Shown: positions 21,750 to 33,880 of the stretch, piece after piece
How the letters are laid out: every line of letters starts with the position of its first letter
How positions within the stretch are numbered: the stretch's first letter is position 1
Source of the DNA: Theropithecus gelada
Taxonomy: Eukaryota; Chordata; Mammalia; Primates; Cercopithecidae
Assembly: GCF_003255815.1 (NCBI RefSeq)
Contig: NC_037682.1
Coordinates: forward strand, 47,759,712 to 47,823,711
DNA length: 64,000 bases
Direction of reading: 5' to 3'
Made by a program: the position numbers and the translations under genes
Notes under the pieces: generated by a model
Databases searched by the model: none
Told to the model about the DNA's origin: nothing
What the model saw: the letters and a program-made list of their open reading frames with translations, nothing else

Positions 21750-22090
21750 AATTCAATTTGCAGCATGAGGGATTTAAGTCAGATGTAAAAACAATATTAC
21801 CAACCTATGATCTTCCTCAAAGAGCACATTGTCCTTGAGTTCTTTGAGGAAGGCAGCCTCTCAAAGCTGCCTTCTCCTTTATGCACAAAAGGACTCCTGA
21901 AAAGCCAGAGGATGTCCCTCTGTCTCCTCTGCCTATGACACTACACAGGAGGTTGTGCCATGGGTCCAGCATGTGAATCCAGGACAGAGCTGACAGGCAC
22001 ATTTTCTTGGAAGGACAATCTGTCCTCACCTGCATTCTTCCATATGCCTTTGTGGTGTCATAGCTACGTGCACCTGATAAACTGCAGACA

Positions 22091-23560
22091 AGTCACATAC
22101 AGTGCTCACCTTACACTGGGCACAACTCTCACAGAATGTACAGTGCATGCTCCCTGCACACCTCTCTGACAATGTACACCTCATGCTCCCTGCACACCTC
22201 TCACACAATGCACACCTCACACTCCCTGCACTGCTCTCACAGAATGCACACGTCACGCTCCCTGCACTCCTCTCACAGAATGCACGCCTCNCTCTCACAG
22301 AATGCACACGTCACGCTCCCTGCACTCCTCTCACAGAATGCACGCCTCTCACAGAATGCATGTAACACGCTCCCTCGACGCCTCGTACAGAATACATGCC
22401 ACACACTCACTGCATGCCTCTCACAGAATGCATACCATGTGCTCCCTGCACGACTCTCACAGAATGTACACCACATGCTCCCTGCATGCCTCTCTCATAA
22501 TGTACATCTTTCACATAATGTATACCTCTCACATAATGTACACCTCACAATTCCTGTATGCGTCTCACAGAATGTACAGCTCACACTCCCTGTATGCCTC
22601 TCACATAATGTACACCTTATGCTCCACCTACCTCTCTCATAATGTGCATCTTTCACATACTGTACACCTCTCACATACCGTACACCTCTCACCTACCGTA
22701 CACCTCTCACATACCGTACACCTCTCACATACTGTACTCTTCACATACCATACACCTCTCACATACCGTACACCTCTCACATACTGCACACTTCTCACAT
22801 ACCGTACACCTCTCACATACTGTACACTTCACATACCATACACCTCTCACATACCGTATACCTCTCACATACCGTACACCTCTCACATACTGTACACCTC
22901 ACATACTGTACACCTCTCACATACCGTACCCTTCTCACATACCGTACACCTCTCACATACTGTACACATCTCACATACTGTACACCTCCCATATACTGTA
23001 CACCTCTCACATACTGTATACCTCTCACATAATGTACAGTTCACTCTCTCTGTACACCTCACATACCACATATATCTCAAGCACTATGTATGTCTGTCAT
23101 GTGCCATATCTACCTCACACTCCACGAATATGTTACACACTGGGTACATCTCTTACATTGTGTACATATCCCACTCCATGTACACCTCACACACACACAC
23201 ACACACATATTTCACACTCCGTGTTACCTCACATACTATGTACAAGTCTCACATGGTTTATACATTACATGCCATGTACACATAATACTCCAGATACACT
23301 TGACACTCTATGTAAACTCATATGCCGTGTAAACCTCCAACATCAGTATGTCCCACATATGGGACATTTCCTCTCTCACACCATGTGCATATTACACATA
23401 TTACACCTCATATACTGTGCGTGCTTCATACTCCATGCACACCTCACACATGTGTATACCTTCCATGCTGTGCACTCCTCCTACAGAACACACACACTTC
23501 ACATGCCATGTGCACGCCACAGATGTGTCCCACCTGCCCATATTCCTGCTCATATACCTA
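22091..23560 (+). repeat. 18-bp/36-bp minisatellite array (with one N at 22291)
   Basis: The core from about 22,660 to 23,035 repeats CACCTCTCACATACCGTA, 18 bp, with point variants (TACTGTA, TACCATA). The left part is built of 36-bp units, each two diverged 18-mers, e.g. CTCTCACAGAATGCACACGT plus CACGCTCCCTGCACTC. From 23,040 to 23,560 the array decays. As 18 is a multiple of three, long frames run on both strands (22302-23285, 22642-23718); they are artefacts. The N marks an unresolved base, probably a collapsed repeat. Confidence 0.95.
23180..23206. repeat. (CA)n within the decayed array
   Basis: A short CA run inside the decayed right part of the minisatellite. Confidence 0.85.
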
Positions 23561-24320
23561 AGTCAGGTACGTCCACACCTTGGTCCCAGTGTGAATGTTT
23601 GTCTCCACCTATGTGCCTAAACATCCCCTGGCCCATCCAGAAAGAAGACACAAAGGGGCATATATGCCATGACATTCATCTCTTCTTCGTATTTTCCAGT
23701 TTGAACTTTTCAAGCTGAATCTTCCTACCTCAAGGAGGTCAGATCTCCCTCTAAGGGCTGAGGGAGGAGCAGCTCAGGGCTGAGGGGAGAGCTGGTGATG
23801 AGGACATGGTGATGGGGTGGCACATGTAGCAAGATCCAGAGGGTGGCTGTGGGGACCTGGAGAGGGGGCTAGGCTCTCCACCCCTCTCCTGTTGCCTCCT
23901 TTCTGCCTCATCAGCCCACCTGCCAGCCTGGGGGGCACCAAGGGACTGGGATTAAGGCACACACAGCAGTTGGGCTCTGGGACAGACACCAGCTGCAGCC
24001 CCCAGCAGCTGCCCCAGCCACATGCCTCTGAGTGGAGACCGGATGCCTTGGAGAAGCCTGATTCCCCTGGCTCCAAAACCTGCTCATCCCTGGCCAATAG
24101 CACCCAGGACAGGGGTTTTCTGGCAGAAGAACAGAGGGCAGAGGGTCTCATGACTGATGCCCTGGCTGCCTGCGAGTCTGTGGTCTGCCTCCGTCCTACA
24201 TCCCGTCCTGCCACCTCCGTGAAGCTCTCCTGGATTGCTGCTTTCCCCCTGGCTTGGGAAGGTGATTTATGGTCCATTTGCCTCAACAGGCCTAACCTCC
24301 CCCAACCCCTCAAGCATTCC
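23561..24320. other. Unique GC-rich sequence
   Basis: Holds long overlapping open frames on both strands (23817-24371 plus, 23774-24364 minus) without recognised domains or splice sites. GC-rich DNA gives such frames by chance. Confidence 0.4.
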
Positions 24321-24324
24321 CCAG

Positions 24325-24680
24325 ACACCCACTCTGTTTCTAGGCCCCAGGCTAGGTGCAGCAAGATCTAAGGATGATTCAGACAGTGTCCCCAGCCTCA
24401 GAGAGCTCTGTCTACTGGGGAAAGAGCAATCCATAAATGAATAATCAAAACACCCTGCAGGACCACTCAGAGGGACCAATGAACTCTCCTGTGGACACCC
24501 GAGAAGAGTTCCCCAAGGAGGAAATATTGCTATCCTTCTTCTAGATTACTGAAGGATGAGTAGGAGTGCCCAAGAGGGGTGGGGGTGGGGGACTGCTGTA
24601 GGGAAAGGCTTTCCGGGCTTAGAGAACAGCATGGGTGAAGGCCTGAAGGTATGACAACATGTGTTGGGATGTTCCTCAGG
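24325..24680 (-). repeat. L2 LINE, reverse orientation
   Basis: Contains AGAGAGCTCTGTCTACTGGG, AATCCATAAATGAATAATC and GGGTGAAGGCCTGAAGG in the order of reversed L2. Confidence 0.65.
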
Positions 24681-24789
24681 TGGCTGACACTGGATCCAGG
24701 GTTCCTTGGATCATTTAAGACCTCTTGCTTCAGACCCCCCAAGGTGTGTCATGGCAGGGGTAGAGGACTGCAGTGAGAGGCTAGAGACT

Positions 24790-24935
24790 ACATACAGTGG
24801 AGAGAGCCCGGACCAGAGCAAGAAGACCAGGGTTTTCACCTCGCTGTGCTGCACCCTGCTGCGTGACCCTCTCTCAGCTCTGTCCCCTCCTGGGTCCCAC
24901 TTTCTTCACATGTAGGATGGAGGCATTGGATGCCT
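24790..24935 (+). repeat. MIR-like fragment
   Basis: Diverged MIR core: GTGCTGCACCCTGCTGCGTG then CTTTCTTCACATGTAGGATG. Confidence 0.5.
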
Positions 24936-25364
24936 GACTCCATATACACTCAGGAACCAGGAGGTCTTGCAGAGTCCCTGCTTCTCCCTGTCTTCTCAGC
25001 CTCCCTCTTGGGCCTCCCTTCTCTGGGCAGGAGGGCAGCTGCCCATCCTCTGACTCCATCCACGTGGCCCACATAGGGCTGGGTACACCACACAGGCCAG
25101 CCCTGGGGTGAAGCAGAAGCTGTGTGAGGCGAGGGCCCAGCATGAGATCAGAAGGCTGTTCCCCAGACTGGAAAGCAGTTAACTTGGGGGTCCCCACAAA
25201 GGAGCACTGGGGGACCATGAATATCATAGTCTTTTCTTCTCCCAAAGATGGAGCACAACTTGCCTGGGTCCATCTGAATTTGGCCTAGGAGAATATGGTG
25301 CTGAGCTTGCCCAACATGGAGACTGGACCACCAGTGCTGCGGCTATGTTCCTCAGGTATCTCCA

Positions 25365-25590
25365 CTGGACTTAGGAGTCTAATACATCTGGATTCAAATG
25401 CTGTGTCTGCTCCTTACTTACCTTGGGTAAGTCACTTCCCCTCTCCATGTCTCATTTTCCCCCAGCTGTCAAATGTGACTGGGTTCTAGCACCTACGTAG
25501 GAGGATGTAAGGGTTCAGTTGCCAAGGCATACACAGTGCTTGCATCACGCCTGTCTCAGGGCACACAGTAGGAGCTTGGGAATTATTCTT
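25365..25590 (+). repeat. MIR SINE
   Basis: Contains TGGATTCAAATGCTGTGT, GGTAAGTCACTTCCCCTCTC and CACAGTAGGAGCTTGGG, the MIR order. Confidence 0.8.
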
Positions 25591-26040
25591 GCTTTGTTTG
25601 ATTTCTCTTTGGATGGAAGCTATGGGGATGGAAGTTATGGGCAAGCAGTGGGTGGGGTGGGGATGAGGATGTTGGGAGCCTGTCCTGGTTATTCTGAACT
25701 CTGGACCTCTTGGAACTGGGGGTCATGGTGGGGTTGGGGGCAGCTGGAAGTGTGGGTGATGATGCAGCCTGTGAAGTGTTGCCTGCAGCAGCAGGCGTCA
25801 CTGTCTCCACCATGCACACGGGCAGCCTGCCAGCCACCCCCAAACAAAGCCTGGCCAAAGGGGAGCAGAGCAGGCTGATGACAGATGCAGAGAGGCTGGT
25901 GCAGGCAGGGCCAGGACCAGGGGTTGGGGGAGGCCCGAGGATGCAGTTCTTTGCTAAGGCATGCCCAGAGAAGGCTGAGGTCCAGCAGAGTTCACATTTA
26001 AGCAGCTAGTCTCCCCGCCCTGCCCCAACACCAGTGGCAT
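25591..26040. other. Unique sequence
   Basis: GC-rich, no repeat recognised; overlapping frames lack domains. Confidence 0.35.
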
Positions 26041-26044
26041 TTAT

Positions 26045-26200
26045 CATCGTTGCATGGTGTTGAAACCTGAGGCCCAGAGAGGGTAAGCCACTTGCCTAGG
26101 GTTCACATATGCTTATATATGGAGGTTCTGGGACAGAAACACTTATCTCTTGCTTCTACATATCTGGTTAACTCTGAATCCCAGATCTTGGAAAGAGGGA
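26045..26200 (-). repeat. MIR SINE fragment
   Basis: Reverse MIR core GAGGCCCAGAGAGGGTAAGC CACTTGCC. Confidence 0.7.
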
Positions 26201-26604
26201 ATGGGCTTCTTCAGGCCCCTTTATGCCCAGGAATCTCTGAAGGAACAAGGATGAACTTCCGCCACCTCATGCCTTTGAAGCAGGAACATCCCCACCAATG
26301 GTGGACAAAGGCAGGCACAGGACCCCAGGGGTTGGCACTGATTTGGTTTCTCCGTGATCAAGTGGTGGCTGTTTCTGCCCTGACCTCTGACTTCTGGCCC
26401 ATTTGACTCAGGGGTCTTGGATCTCTGTTCCTCCTTAGCTATCATGGGATGGGAGCTCGGAGTGGGCTTGTCCCAGGAACTTGGGAGAGGCAGGGAGATG
26501 GGGAGAACATGGGGAGAAAGAAACATCTGGTCTTGGGGCCTTGCTACTCTCCATCCTTTCAGGCCTTTCCTTGCCTCTTCTTCCATTCCAAGCCAAAGCT
26601 TTTC
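26201..26604. other. Unique sequence
   Basis: No feature recognised. Confidence 0.35.
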
Positions 26605-27290
26605 CACTCTTTCTCATGAATAATTTTGAACATAGGCAGAAATAGACACAATAATACTATGAACCCCATTACCATTTCCCATAACCATTAGTCCATGTCC
26701 AAACCCGACCTGTCAATGCCCTGCCTACTTCTTCCCCTAGTATGATTTTGAAGCAAATTTCAGACATCCCATAATTTCATTTGTATATATTTGATTATGT
26801 ATGTCTAAAACATAAGGACTTCTTTTTAAAACATAAGCACAATATCATTAGCATACTAGAAAAATTAATAGTAATTCCTTATGCCAGCAAATATCCAGCC
26901 AGATTTCCATTTGTCTCATAAATTTTGGTTGTTTGTTTGAATCAGGATCCAAATTGGGTCTGCACTGCAATTGTGATTGGTTGATCTGTCTTTTTACATA
27001 TAAGTTTCCCTCCATATCTTTTTTCCCCTTGCAATTTGTTTATTTTTAAAAAACTGGGAAACTGGGTTGTTTGTTCTGCAGGTTGTTATAGTCTGGGATT
27101 TTTAGATTGCATCCCAATGGTGTGTTTTAACAGGTTCACCCGTTCTCTGTATTTTCTGTAAACTGTTGGTTGGATAGAGGCTTGGTCAGATGCAGATTTG
27201 ATTTGTTTGGGTAAGACTGCTCTGTAGGAGATGTTGTGTTCTTCCCTTACGGGCGCATAATGCCTAGGTATCTTCAACCAAGTTTCTAGA
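26605..27290. mobile_element. Ancient LINE-1-type 3' sequence
   Basis: Includes phrases recurrent in old mammalian L1 3' regions (AATTTCAGACATCCCATAAT, AATATCCAGCCAGATTTCC, GTTTGAATCAGGATCC). Subfamily and orientation not resolved. Confidence 0.5.
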
Positions 27291-27429
27291 GCATCTCCAC
27301 TCGCTGGCTACTCCTCCTCTTCTCCTGCTTTCACATTCACTTGCTAAAGACAGGGAAGTGGATGAGACATCTATTCATCAAAACAGCTACCAACAACCTT
27401 ATTATTGCTGGGGGGACATTTCTCCCTCC

Positions 27430-28520
27430 TTGCCTTATAGGATGCCCTTTAAAGTCACTGATGACTATGTTCTGTTGCTCAAAATGTTCCATTCCCTTAG
27501 TTTCCAAGACAACATCCTCTCTGGTTCTGCTTTGACCGTTGACCATTCCTTTGAAGCCTACTTCCCAGTCTTCCCATGTTCCATCTGCCACTGAAGTGAT
27601 CATGCTCCCTCCAGGTTCTGACCTTTGGCCATACTTCCTTCACTGTCTGTGGACTCATTATTCATTTCCAAGACATATCCACCACCTGAACACAGACAAA
27701 TTTATTCACATCCATTTCCCCAGCAACCCTTCACCTGCAAGCCTCAGACTCATGTATCCAACTGTCTATTTCACATCTCCACCTGAATATCTCACAAGCT
27801 CCTCTAATTCATCATGTCCCCAAATGTGCTCACTGCCTTCCCCTGGAATCCAGCCTGTCCTCAGGAAATTTTTCTCTCTCATTCAATAGCACCACACCTC
27901 CTCTGTCACCCAATGTAAGAACCTAGGCATAATCTCCCACCTCTTCTCCCTTGTACCTTCATTTAATTGGCCACTAAGTCTTACTGATTTCATCTCTTAA
28001 ATATCTCTTGAAGTCATCTTCATCTCTCTGCTTCAATTACCCTGTTGTAGGGTGGCCCCTAACAGCCTTCATCTCCACTATTGTGGCAACCTCACAGCTG
28101 GTGTCTCTGCCTTGTCTCTCAGTCTCCTTTAAGTTGGTCCCAACACTACCCCTGGACTGATGACTCTACAATAGAAATCTAGCAGTGTCCCCCTTGCATA
28201 ACCCTTTCACAGCTCCCCACTGACTCCAGAATAAAGTCCTAGTGTCCTGGCATAGCATTCAAGGCCTTTCAGAATGCATCTCTACTTATCTTCTGGCCAC
28301 ATGGCTCAGTGTTCCCTGGGAAGTAATATGGGTTCCTCCAACAGGATGACTTACGTGGCCAAAATTCTGCTCTTGCCGTTTCCTTCTTCCAGGGATTTCC
28401 CCTCTCCTTTCATGGCCCACTCTGTCACTTGTCCTTGAAGATTCAGTTCAGAATGTCTCCATAAGGAAGATTTTCTAATAGCCTGGCCCCAGATCTCTGG
28501 CTTCCAGGCTGATTCAGTGC
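27430..28520 (+). repeat. L2 LINE, long forward segment
   Basis: A run of about 1 kb of L2 in order: CTCAGACTCATGTATCCAAC, CTTCTCCCTTGTACC, CTCCCCACTGACTCCAGAAT, and TTCAGAATGTCTCC near the end. Broken frames. Confidence 0.8.
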
Positions 28521-28640
28521 CCTCTCTCTGTCCTCATGTCTCAGTTTCCTCATCTGTAAGGATGTATTATATGAATGAAATACATAAACATAAGTAAAGA
28601 ATGTAAAACAGCAAACACAGTAAGTGACTCCATAATGTTA
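28521..28640 (+). repeat. MIR/L2-like tail
   Basis: CTCATGTCTCAGTTTCCTCATCTGTAAGG followed by an AT-rich tail; MIR core lost. Short and diverged. Confidence 0.5.
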
Positions 28641-28851
28641 TTATTATTGCTTCTAACATGACATTTTCCATATTAGATTCACACTATTTTCTGGTCAGTC
28701 CTCCATCCTATGCTGTGATTTCTCCACATGGAGTATGCATCACTCATTCATTTGTTTGGTTAGAGACACAACAGAGACAGCCAGTTGTCCCCCAATATCC
28801 ATACCTCACTTTTTTAACATAATGATATAATTTTTACTTGGAAACGTGGTA

Positions 28852-29234
28852 TATTAGTCAACTTGGGCAGCCCGTAACAAAATACTACAGACTGGATGGC
28901 TTCAATCTAGAAATTTATTTTATCACAGTTCTGGAGTCTGGAAGACCAAGGTCAAGGTGCTAGCAAGGTTATTTCTCCTGAGGCCTCTCTCCATGGCTTG
29001 CAGACAGCCACCTTCTCACTGTGTACTCACAGTGACCTTTTCTCTGTGCATGCACATCCTTGGTGTCTCTGTTCTTATTAGGACACCTGTGATATTGGAT
29101 TAGGGTCCCACTTTCACAATTTTAATTAACTTTAATGACCTCCTTAAAGACCCTATCTCCAGATACAGTCACATTGGGGATTATGGCTTCAACCTATGAG
29201 TTTTCAGGGCAGGATACAGTTTAGTCCATAACAC
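28852..29234 (-). mobile_element. MaLR-type solo LTR, reverse orientation
   Basis: Starts TATATTAGTCAACTTGGGCA and ends CAGTTTAGTCCATAACA, with AGACCCTATCTCCAGATACA inside, matching reversed MLT1/MST ends. No clear target duplication, as expected for age. Confidence 0.75.
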
Positions 29235-29449
29235 ACAGCCATCTAGCAGAAGACTACATTTCTCAGATGCCCTTGCCGCTAGCTGTGACCATGTGACTAA
29301 GTTGTAGCCAATGGGGTATGAGTGGGAGTAATTTGTGTGCAACTTCTTAGTTATGACTTTTGAGGGGAAGGAGTTGGCCTTCTTTCCCTCTCCCCATTGG
29401 TTGGTATGTGGGTGATTAGCAGGAGCTGGAGTGGCCATCTGGTAGACAG

Positions 29450-29918
29450 AGGAATGGCTCTTCCTCAAAATGTGCACATCCTAATCCCTAGAACCTGTGA
29501 AAACATTATGTTACATGGCAAAAAGGACTTTGCAGATGTGAATAAATTCAGGGTCTCGAGATGGGAAGATTATACTGGATTCCTGAGGTAGGCCCAGTGT
29601 ATTCACAGGAGTCCTTATAAGGGAAAGAAGGAGGCAGGTAAGTTAGAGTCAGAGGAAAATGTAACTATGGAAGCAGAGGTTGGAGTGATGTGGCCAAGAG
29701 CCAAGGAATGCAGGTAGCTTCTAGAAGCCAGAAAAGGCAAGGAATGAATTCTCTTCTAGAGCCTTCAGAAGGAGCACTGCTCTGCCAACCTTGATCTTAG
29801 CTCCCTAAGAATCAATTCAGACTTCTGACCTCCAGAATTGTAAGATAATAAATCTGAATTGCTTTAAGCCACTAAGTTTGTAGCAATTTGTTTGAGCAGC
29901 AATGGGAAGCTAATATGC
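29450..29918 (+). mobile_element. MLT1-type solo LTR
   Basis: AATGTGCACATCCTAATCCC, TACATGGCAAAAAGGACTTT, TTCTGACCTCCAGAATTGTA and TTTAAGCCACTAAGTTTG are in MLT1 order on the plus strand. Confidence 0.85.
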
Positions 29919-30449
29919 CACCTTAGATCATGTGATGGAAGTTGCAGATTGAAGATCCACAGAGCAATGAGAAAGAAAGAGAATCTGGGTGTCTGGTATT
30001 GTCAAGCTGCCACATAAGTCTTTAACTACCTACCTGGAATTTTATGTAAGCAAAGAATAAACTGAAATTTTTAGGTCTTTTTGTAATCACAGTCATCTAA
30101 TCTGTATCCTACTGATATGTCTACCTATGATGGGTCTGGCAACGACATGCGCCCTAGGCAGTAAGGGGTATATTGTATGTGGTAAGTGAGGTGGCTGGGA
30201 TATGCCCAGGAAATTATGTGAACACAAAAAAGGAGGCAAGAAGTATTTGTTTTACTAAGCTGACTACTGCTAGGTAAATAAGAAATGCTCTTCTCATTTT
30301 GCAGATAAGGCCAAGAGGCTGGGTGGCTGTCTCCCAGGGAGACACATGGCATGTTCCTGAGGAGGAAGTAGAGGTTCTGGGGTAACCTCTAGGGAAGATG
30401 AGAAGTGAGTGCCCCTTGCAGGGAAGTGGTGGGAGTCAAGTGGGCTGTG

Positions 30450-30570
30450 GTGTCACACTGCCTAGGGTGTACTCATGACTCTGCCACTGACTGTGTGACT
30501 TCGATAAGTCCCTCAGTCTCTCTGAGCTTCCATTTCCACATATGAAAGGTGCAAATATTAACTTACATTT
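30450..30570 (+). repeat. MIR SINE
   Basis: CTCTGCCACTGACTGTGTGA followed by CTTCCATTTCCACATATG. Confidence 0.75.
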
Positions 30571-30587
30571 TAAAAAGTGCTGTTGTG

Positions 30588-30889
30588 TGACCAGGCGTGG
30601 TGGCTTATGTCTGTAATCCAGTACTTTGGTAGGCCGAGGCTAGTGGATCTCTTGAGCCCAGGAGTTCGAGACCAGCCTGTACAAGATGGTGAAAACCCAC
30701 CTCTACAAAAAATACAAAAACATTAGCTGGCCATGGGGGCATGTGTCTGTAGTTCCACTTGGGAGGCTGAGAAGTGGGAGGATCACTTGAGCCCAGGAGG
30801 TTGAGGCTGCAATGAGCTGTGATCATGCCACTGCCCTCCAGCCTGGGTGACAGAGCAAGCCTCTGTGTCAAAATAAAATAAAATAAAAT
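30588..30889 (+). mobile_element. Alu (AluJ-like) with target duplication
   Basis: Diverged Alu with left-arm and right-arm repeats of GCCCAGGAG and a (AAAT)n tail. Duplication TAAAAAGTGCTGTTGTG at 30571-30587 versus TAAAAAGTGCTGCTGTG at 30889-30905, one mismatch. Confidence 0.93.
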
Positions 30890-30987
30890 AAAAAGTGCTG
30901 CTGTGGATATGAAATAGGAGAATGCAGGAAAAGTGTATCTAAAGCACAGAGCTAGGAACATAGTGAGTACTCAGTCAGCAGCTACTG

Positions 30988-31363
30988 GCTGGGCATGGTG
31001 ACTCATACCTGGAATCCTAGCATTTCAGGAGGCCAAGGTGGGAGGATTGCTTGAGGTGATCCAGCTTGAGTTTGAGAGCAGCCTGGTCTTGAGTCTGGGC
31101 TTGAGTTTGAGTACAACCTGGAAACATAGTGAGACCCCATCTTTACTAAAAATAAAAATATTAACTGGGCATGGCAGTAAGCACCTGTAGTCTCATCCAC
31201 TTGGAAGGCTGAAGTGGGAGGATGACTTGAGCCTGGGTTGAGGCTGCAGTGAGCTGTGATAGTGCCACTGCACTCCAGCCTGGGTGACAGAGTAAGACTC
31301 TCTCTCTCTCTCTGCCTCTCTCTCTCTCTCCTCTCAATAAATAAATAAATAACCAAACAAACC
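30988..31363 (+). mobile_element. Alu with (TC)n/(AAAT)n tail and target duplication
   Basis: An old Alu with a TGAGTTTGAG-rich insertion in the left arm. Tail is CTCTCTCTCT then AATAAATAAATAAAT. Duplication CAGCAGCTACTG at 30976-30987 and 31364-31375. Confidence 0.93.
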
Positions 31364-31605
31364 CAGCAGCTACTGTTAGGTCTTACCTGTCCAAAACTCA
31401 ATGATCAGACCTACCTACTGAATGTTGGAGAGATCTAACACCCATCAGCCTCTGTGAATTCCCAATATTTAAGCCCAGGTCTCACATACACAAGCTTCTA
31501 CAATACTTATAGCTGCAATTTTATAGTCCATGCCCAAGTAAGAGAGGAAGAGGTGAAAGGGTTTGCCCTGCTGCCCCTCCTTCCATCTCCCTCTCTTTTG
31601 TCCTA

Positions 31606-32060
31606 AAAAGATGAAGGCCACATGCTGCATGAGTCCAACTATAGGACATTCTGGAAAAGGCCAAACTATGGAGACAATAAAAAGATCAGTGGTTACTAGG
31701 GGCTGAGGGGATGGAGGGTTGAATAAGCAGAGTGCAGATAATTTTTAGGGCAGCAAAACTATTTTGTATGATACTGTAATGGTGGATACATGTCATTATC
31801 GCTTTGTCAAAGCCCATAGAATGTACAACACAAAGAGTAAACCCTAACGTAAATTGTGCACTCTGGGTGATGATGATATGTAGTTTCATCAATGTTGGTT
31901 TATGGATTATAACAAATGTCCCACTCTGGTGCAGGATGTTGACACTGGGGATGGCTGTGCATGTGTAGGTGCAGGGGTATATGGGAAATGTCTGTGCTTT
32001 CTGCTCAATTTTACTGTGAACCTGAAACTGCGCTGAAAAATAAAGTCTATTTTTTTAATG
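31606..32060 (+). mobile_element. L1M 3' end fragment
   Basis: Has AGTGGTTACTAGGGGCTGAG, GCAGAGTGCAGATAATTTTT, TGATACTGTAATGGTGGATA and the terminal GAACCTGAAACTGC. Confidence 0.75.
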
Positions 32061-32480
32061 GCATGTATCTGTTATCTATTACCATGATAATTATGTGTAA
32101 TAAACCACTCTCCAAAATCCAATGGCTTCAAATAATAAACCTTTAGTTTCTGAGTCTGCAGCTTGGCTATTTAGATTGGGCTGTTTTCCTAGGCTCTACT
32201 GGGCTCACTCACATGCTGTACTTGACTGGCTCAGGCTGGTCTTGGCTGAGGAACTGGGCGACTCAGCTGTGCTCCATAGGCCTCACCTCCAGCAGGCTTG
32301 CCTAGGCGTGTTTTCATGGTAATGATAGTGGTGCAACAGTGCAAGCAGAAACACATTTCCCAAACCTCTGCCTGATTCATATATGTTAATATCTCATGGG
32401 TCAAAACAAGATACATGGCTGAACTCAGAACTGAGACGTGGAGAAATACACAATATGCCTCCAGATATGAAGAGCTGCAA
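32061..32480. mobile_element. Ancient LTR-like fragment
   Basis: Shares phrasing with 40,110-40,570 (TCTATTAC, AATCCAATGGCTTCAAA, ATTTCTCATGGGTCAAAAC) that I associate with old MaLR/ERVL LTRs. Family not resolved. Confidence 0.4.
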
Positions 32481-32499
32481 AATCATAAGGCAAAGGGTA

Positions 32500-32660
32500 T
32501 GAATACAAGGAGGAGTGAAGAACTAAGTTCATTAATGTAATTGGTCCACCATATGGAGATAATAGTACACCCATCCTGAGGGGTGCTGCAAGGGTTAGAT
32601 ATGGTCAAATATATGTGTTTAATATAGTGCCTGGCCCATAACAGGAACTTATAAAGTGGT
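32500..32660 (+). repeat. MIR tail
   Basis: CTGCAAGGGTTAGATATGGT and AGTGCCTGGCCCATAACAGG match a MIR 3' end. Confidence 0.6.
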
Positions 32661-33044
32661 TCATTCCTCCTTACCTACAGGAATCTTTGGATATATATGG
32701 GACTTTTCAGATGGAGTAGAAGGTATTGAGAATGACTGGCACCACAGGAGCAAGGGTTAGCACATGATTTGTGCCTTGCTCAGTAGAGGTACCAGTGGGA
32801 GCCTCCGTCATGTATCTGCTATAGCTGTTTCTTGGGGTAGGTCTTCAACCATAACAAGCATGATGCCACTGGCTGGCAGATACTCCCTTATCATTTACAC
32901 AGTCATATTCATCAGAATAGATTTCCTGCCAAGTGAGAGGAGTCACTGAAATCCTTTCAGACCATTAGCTTCCCTCCTGCTATACAAACATAAGTCCCCT
33001 GACAAATGAAAATGGATTCTCCTGCTTTTTGAGCAATACGATGA

Positions 33045-33240
33045 TGACAATAACAGCAATAATATTAATAGCTCCCACCCACTAAGCAGGAAAACAGATT
33101 TTGATTCTCACATTAGCTCGCCAAGGTAAGTACTATTACTACCCCAGTTTTACAGAGGAGGAAACAGAGGCTCAGGCAAGCTATTCAGCTAGTAGGTGGC
33201 AGAGTTGGGATTTGAACCCATGTCTCTCCAAGGCCAAAAC
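33045..33240 (-). repeat. MIR SINE
   Basis: Reverse MIR: TACAGAGGAGGAAACAGAGG CTCAGGCAAGC and GGGATTTGAACCCATGTC. It ends just before the candidate core enhancer. Confidence 0.85.
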
Positions 33241-33379
33241 ACTACTCCACCTTTTCTTCCTGACTCAACTTGTGCTTATTCTGCTGATCTCAAGTCAGAG
33301 GTGCCTTGTCATTTGTGTTACTTTTTGCTAGCTCACTTCAGCCACCCTACCCAGGTTTCATGTCACATGCTGACAGGGA

Positions 33380-33880
33380 CTGAAGATCCGCGATGAGAGG
33401 GTCATGGCTGCAGAGAATTTTTCCAGGTCTGGGCAGGTGAGGCAGAGACCCCAATTTCAGGACCAACCCCTCCCAGAGTTACACTTGAAACCTTCCCCTT
33501 CCCCGGAAGGCCAATGCCTGCTGGGCATTTCTGGGATAGCCTGAGGGCTTGGCCAAAGCCAAGGCCTGGAACTGGCCCTCTTCCCAGGGCCCTGACCTCT
33601 CACGGCTTGTACGTGGGGGTCAGTGAGAAGCAGGACTCCAGGAAGGAAGACAAGGCCCCAAACCTCAGGACTCAGTTGGAGAAACCAGAGAAGGCCCCAG
33701 AACAGCTGACTCTGGGCGCCACGTATTGGAGGCGGTCACCCCCTCCCCCACACTGGCTGTGCTGTGAGTCACGGGTTTTAAGCTGAGCACTCTGGGAGAT
33801 TAACCAGCTTTGTGACCAGCTGCTGGAGGAGGATACTTGGCCGAAAGAAGCAGGATAAAGTTACCCTCTCAGAAGTTTAC
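33380..33880 (-). promoter_or_regulatory. Candidate MYOD1 core enhancer, about -19 to -19.5 kb
   Basis: A repeat-free island between a MIR on the low side and unique sequence on the high side, at the distance where the 258-bp MYOD1 core enhancer is known (about -20 kb). It holds E-boxes CAGTTG at 33673-33678, CAGCTG at 33703-33708 and CAGCTG at 33817-33822, and an AP-1-type TGAGTCA at 33765-33771. The core enhancer is known to start MYOD1 expression in myoblasts of somite and limb. Assignment rests on distance, lack of repeats and E-box content; the exact 258 bp cannot be fixed without alignment. Confidence 0.6.

Noticed and set aside
22302..23718. Long plus-strand frames of 327 and 358 residues
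   Set aside because: They lie in the 18-bp minisatellite; a unit of 18 bases keeps any stop-free frame open on both strands. No domain, start context or splice evidence.
23774..24371. Overlapping frames of 184 and 196 residues on opposite strands
   Set aside because: GC-rich DNA with mirror frames, no domain, and the right end runs into an L2.
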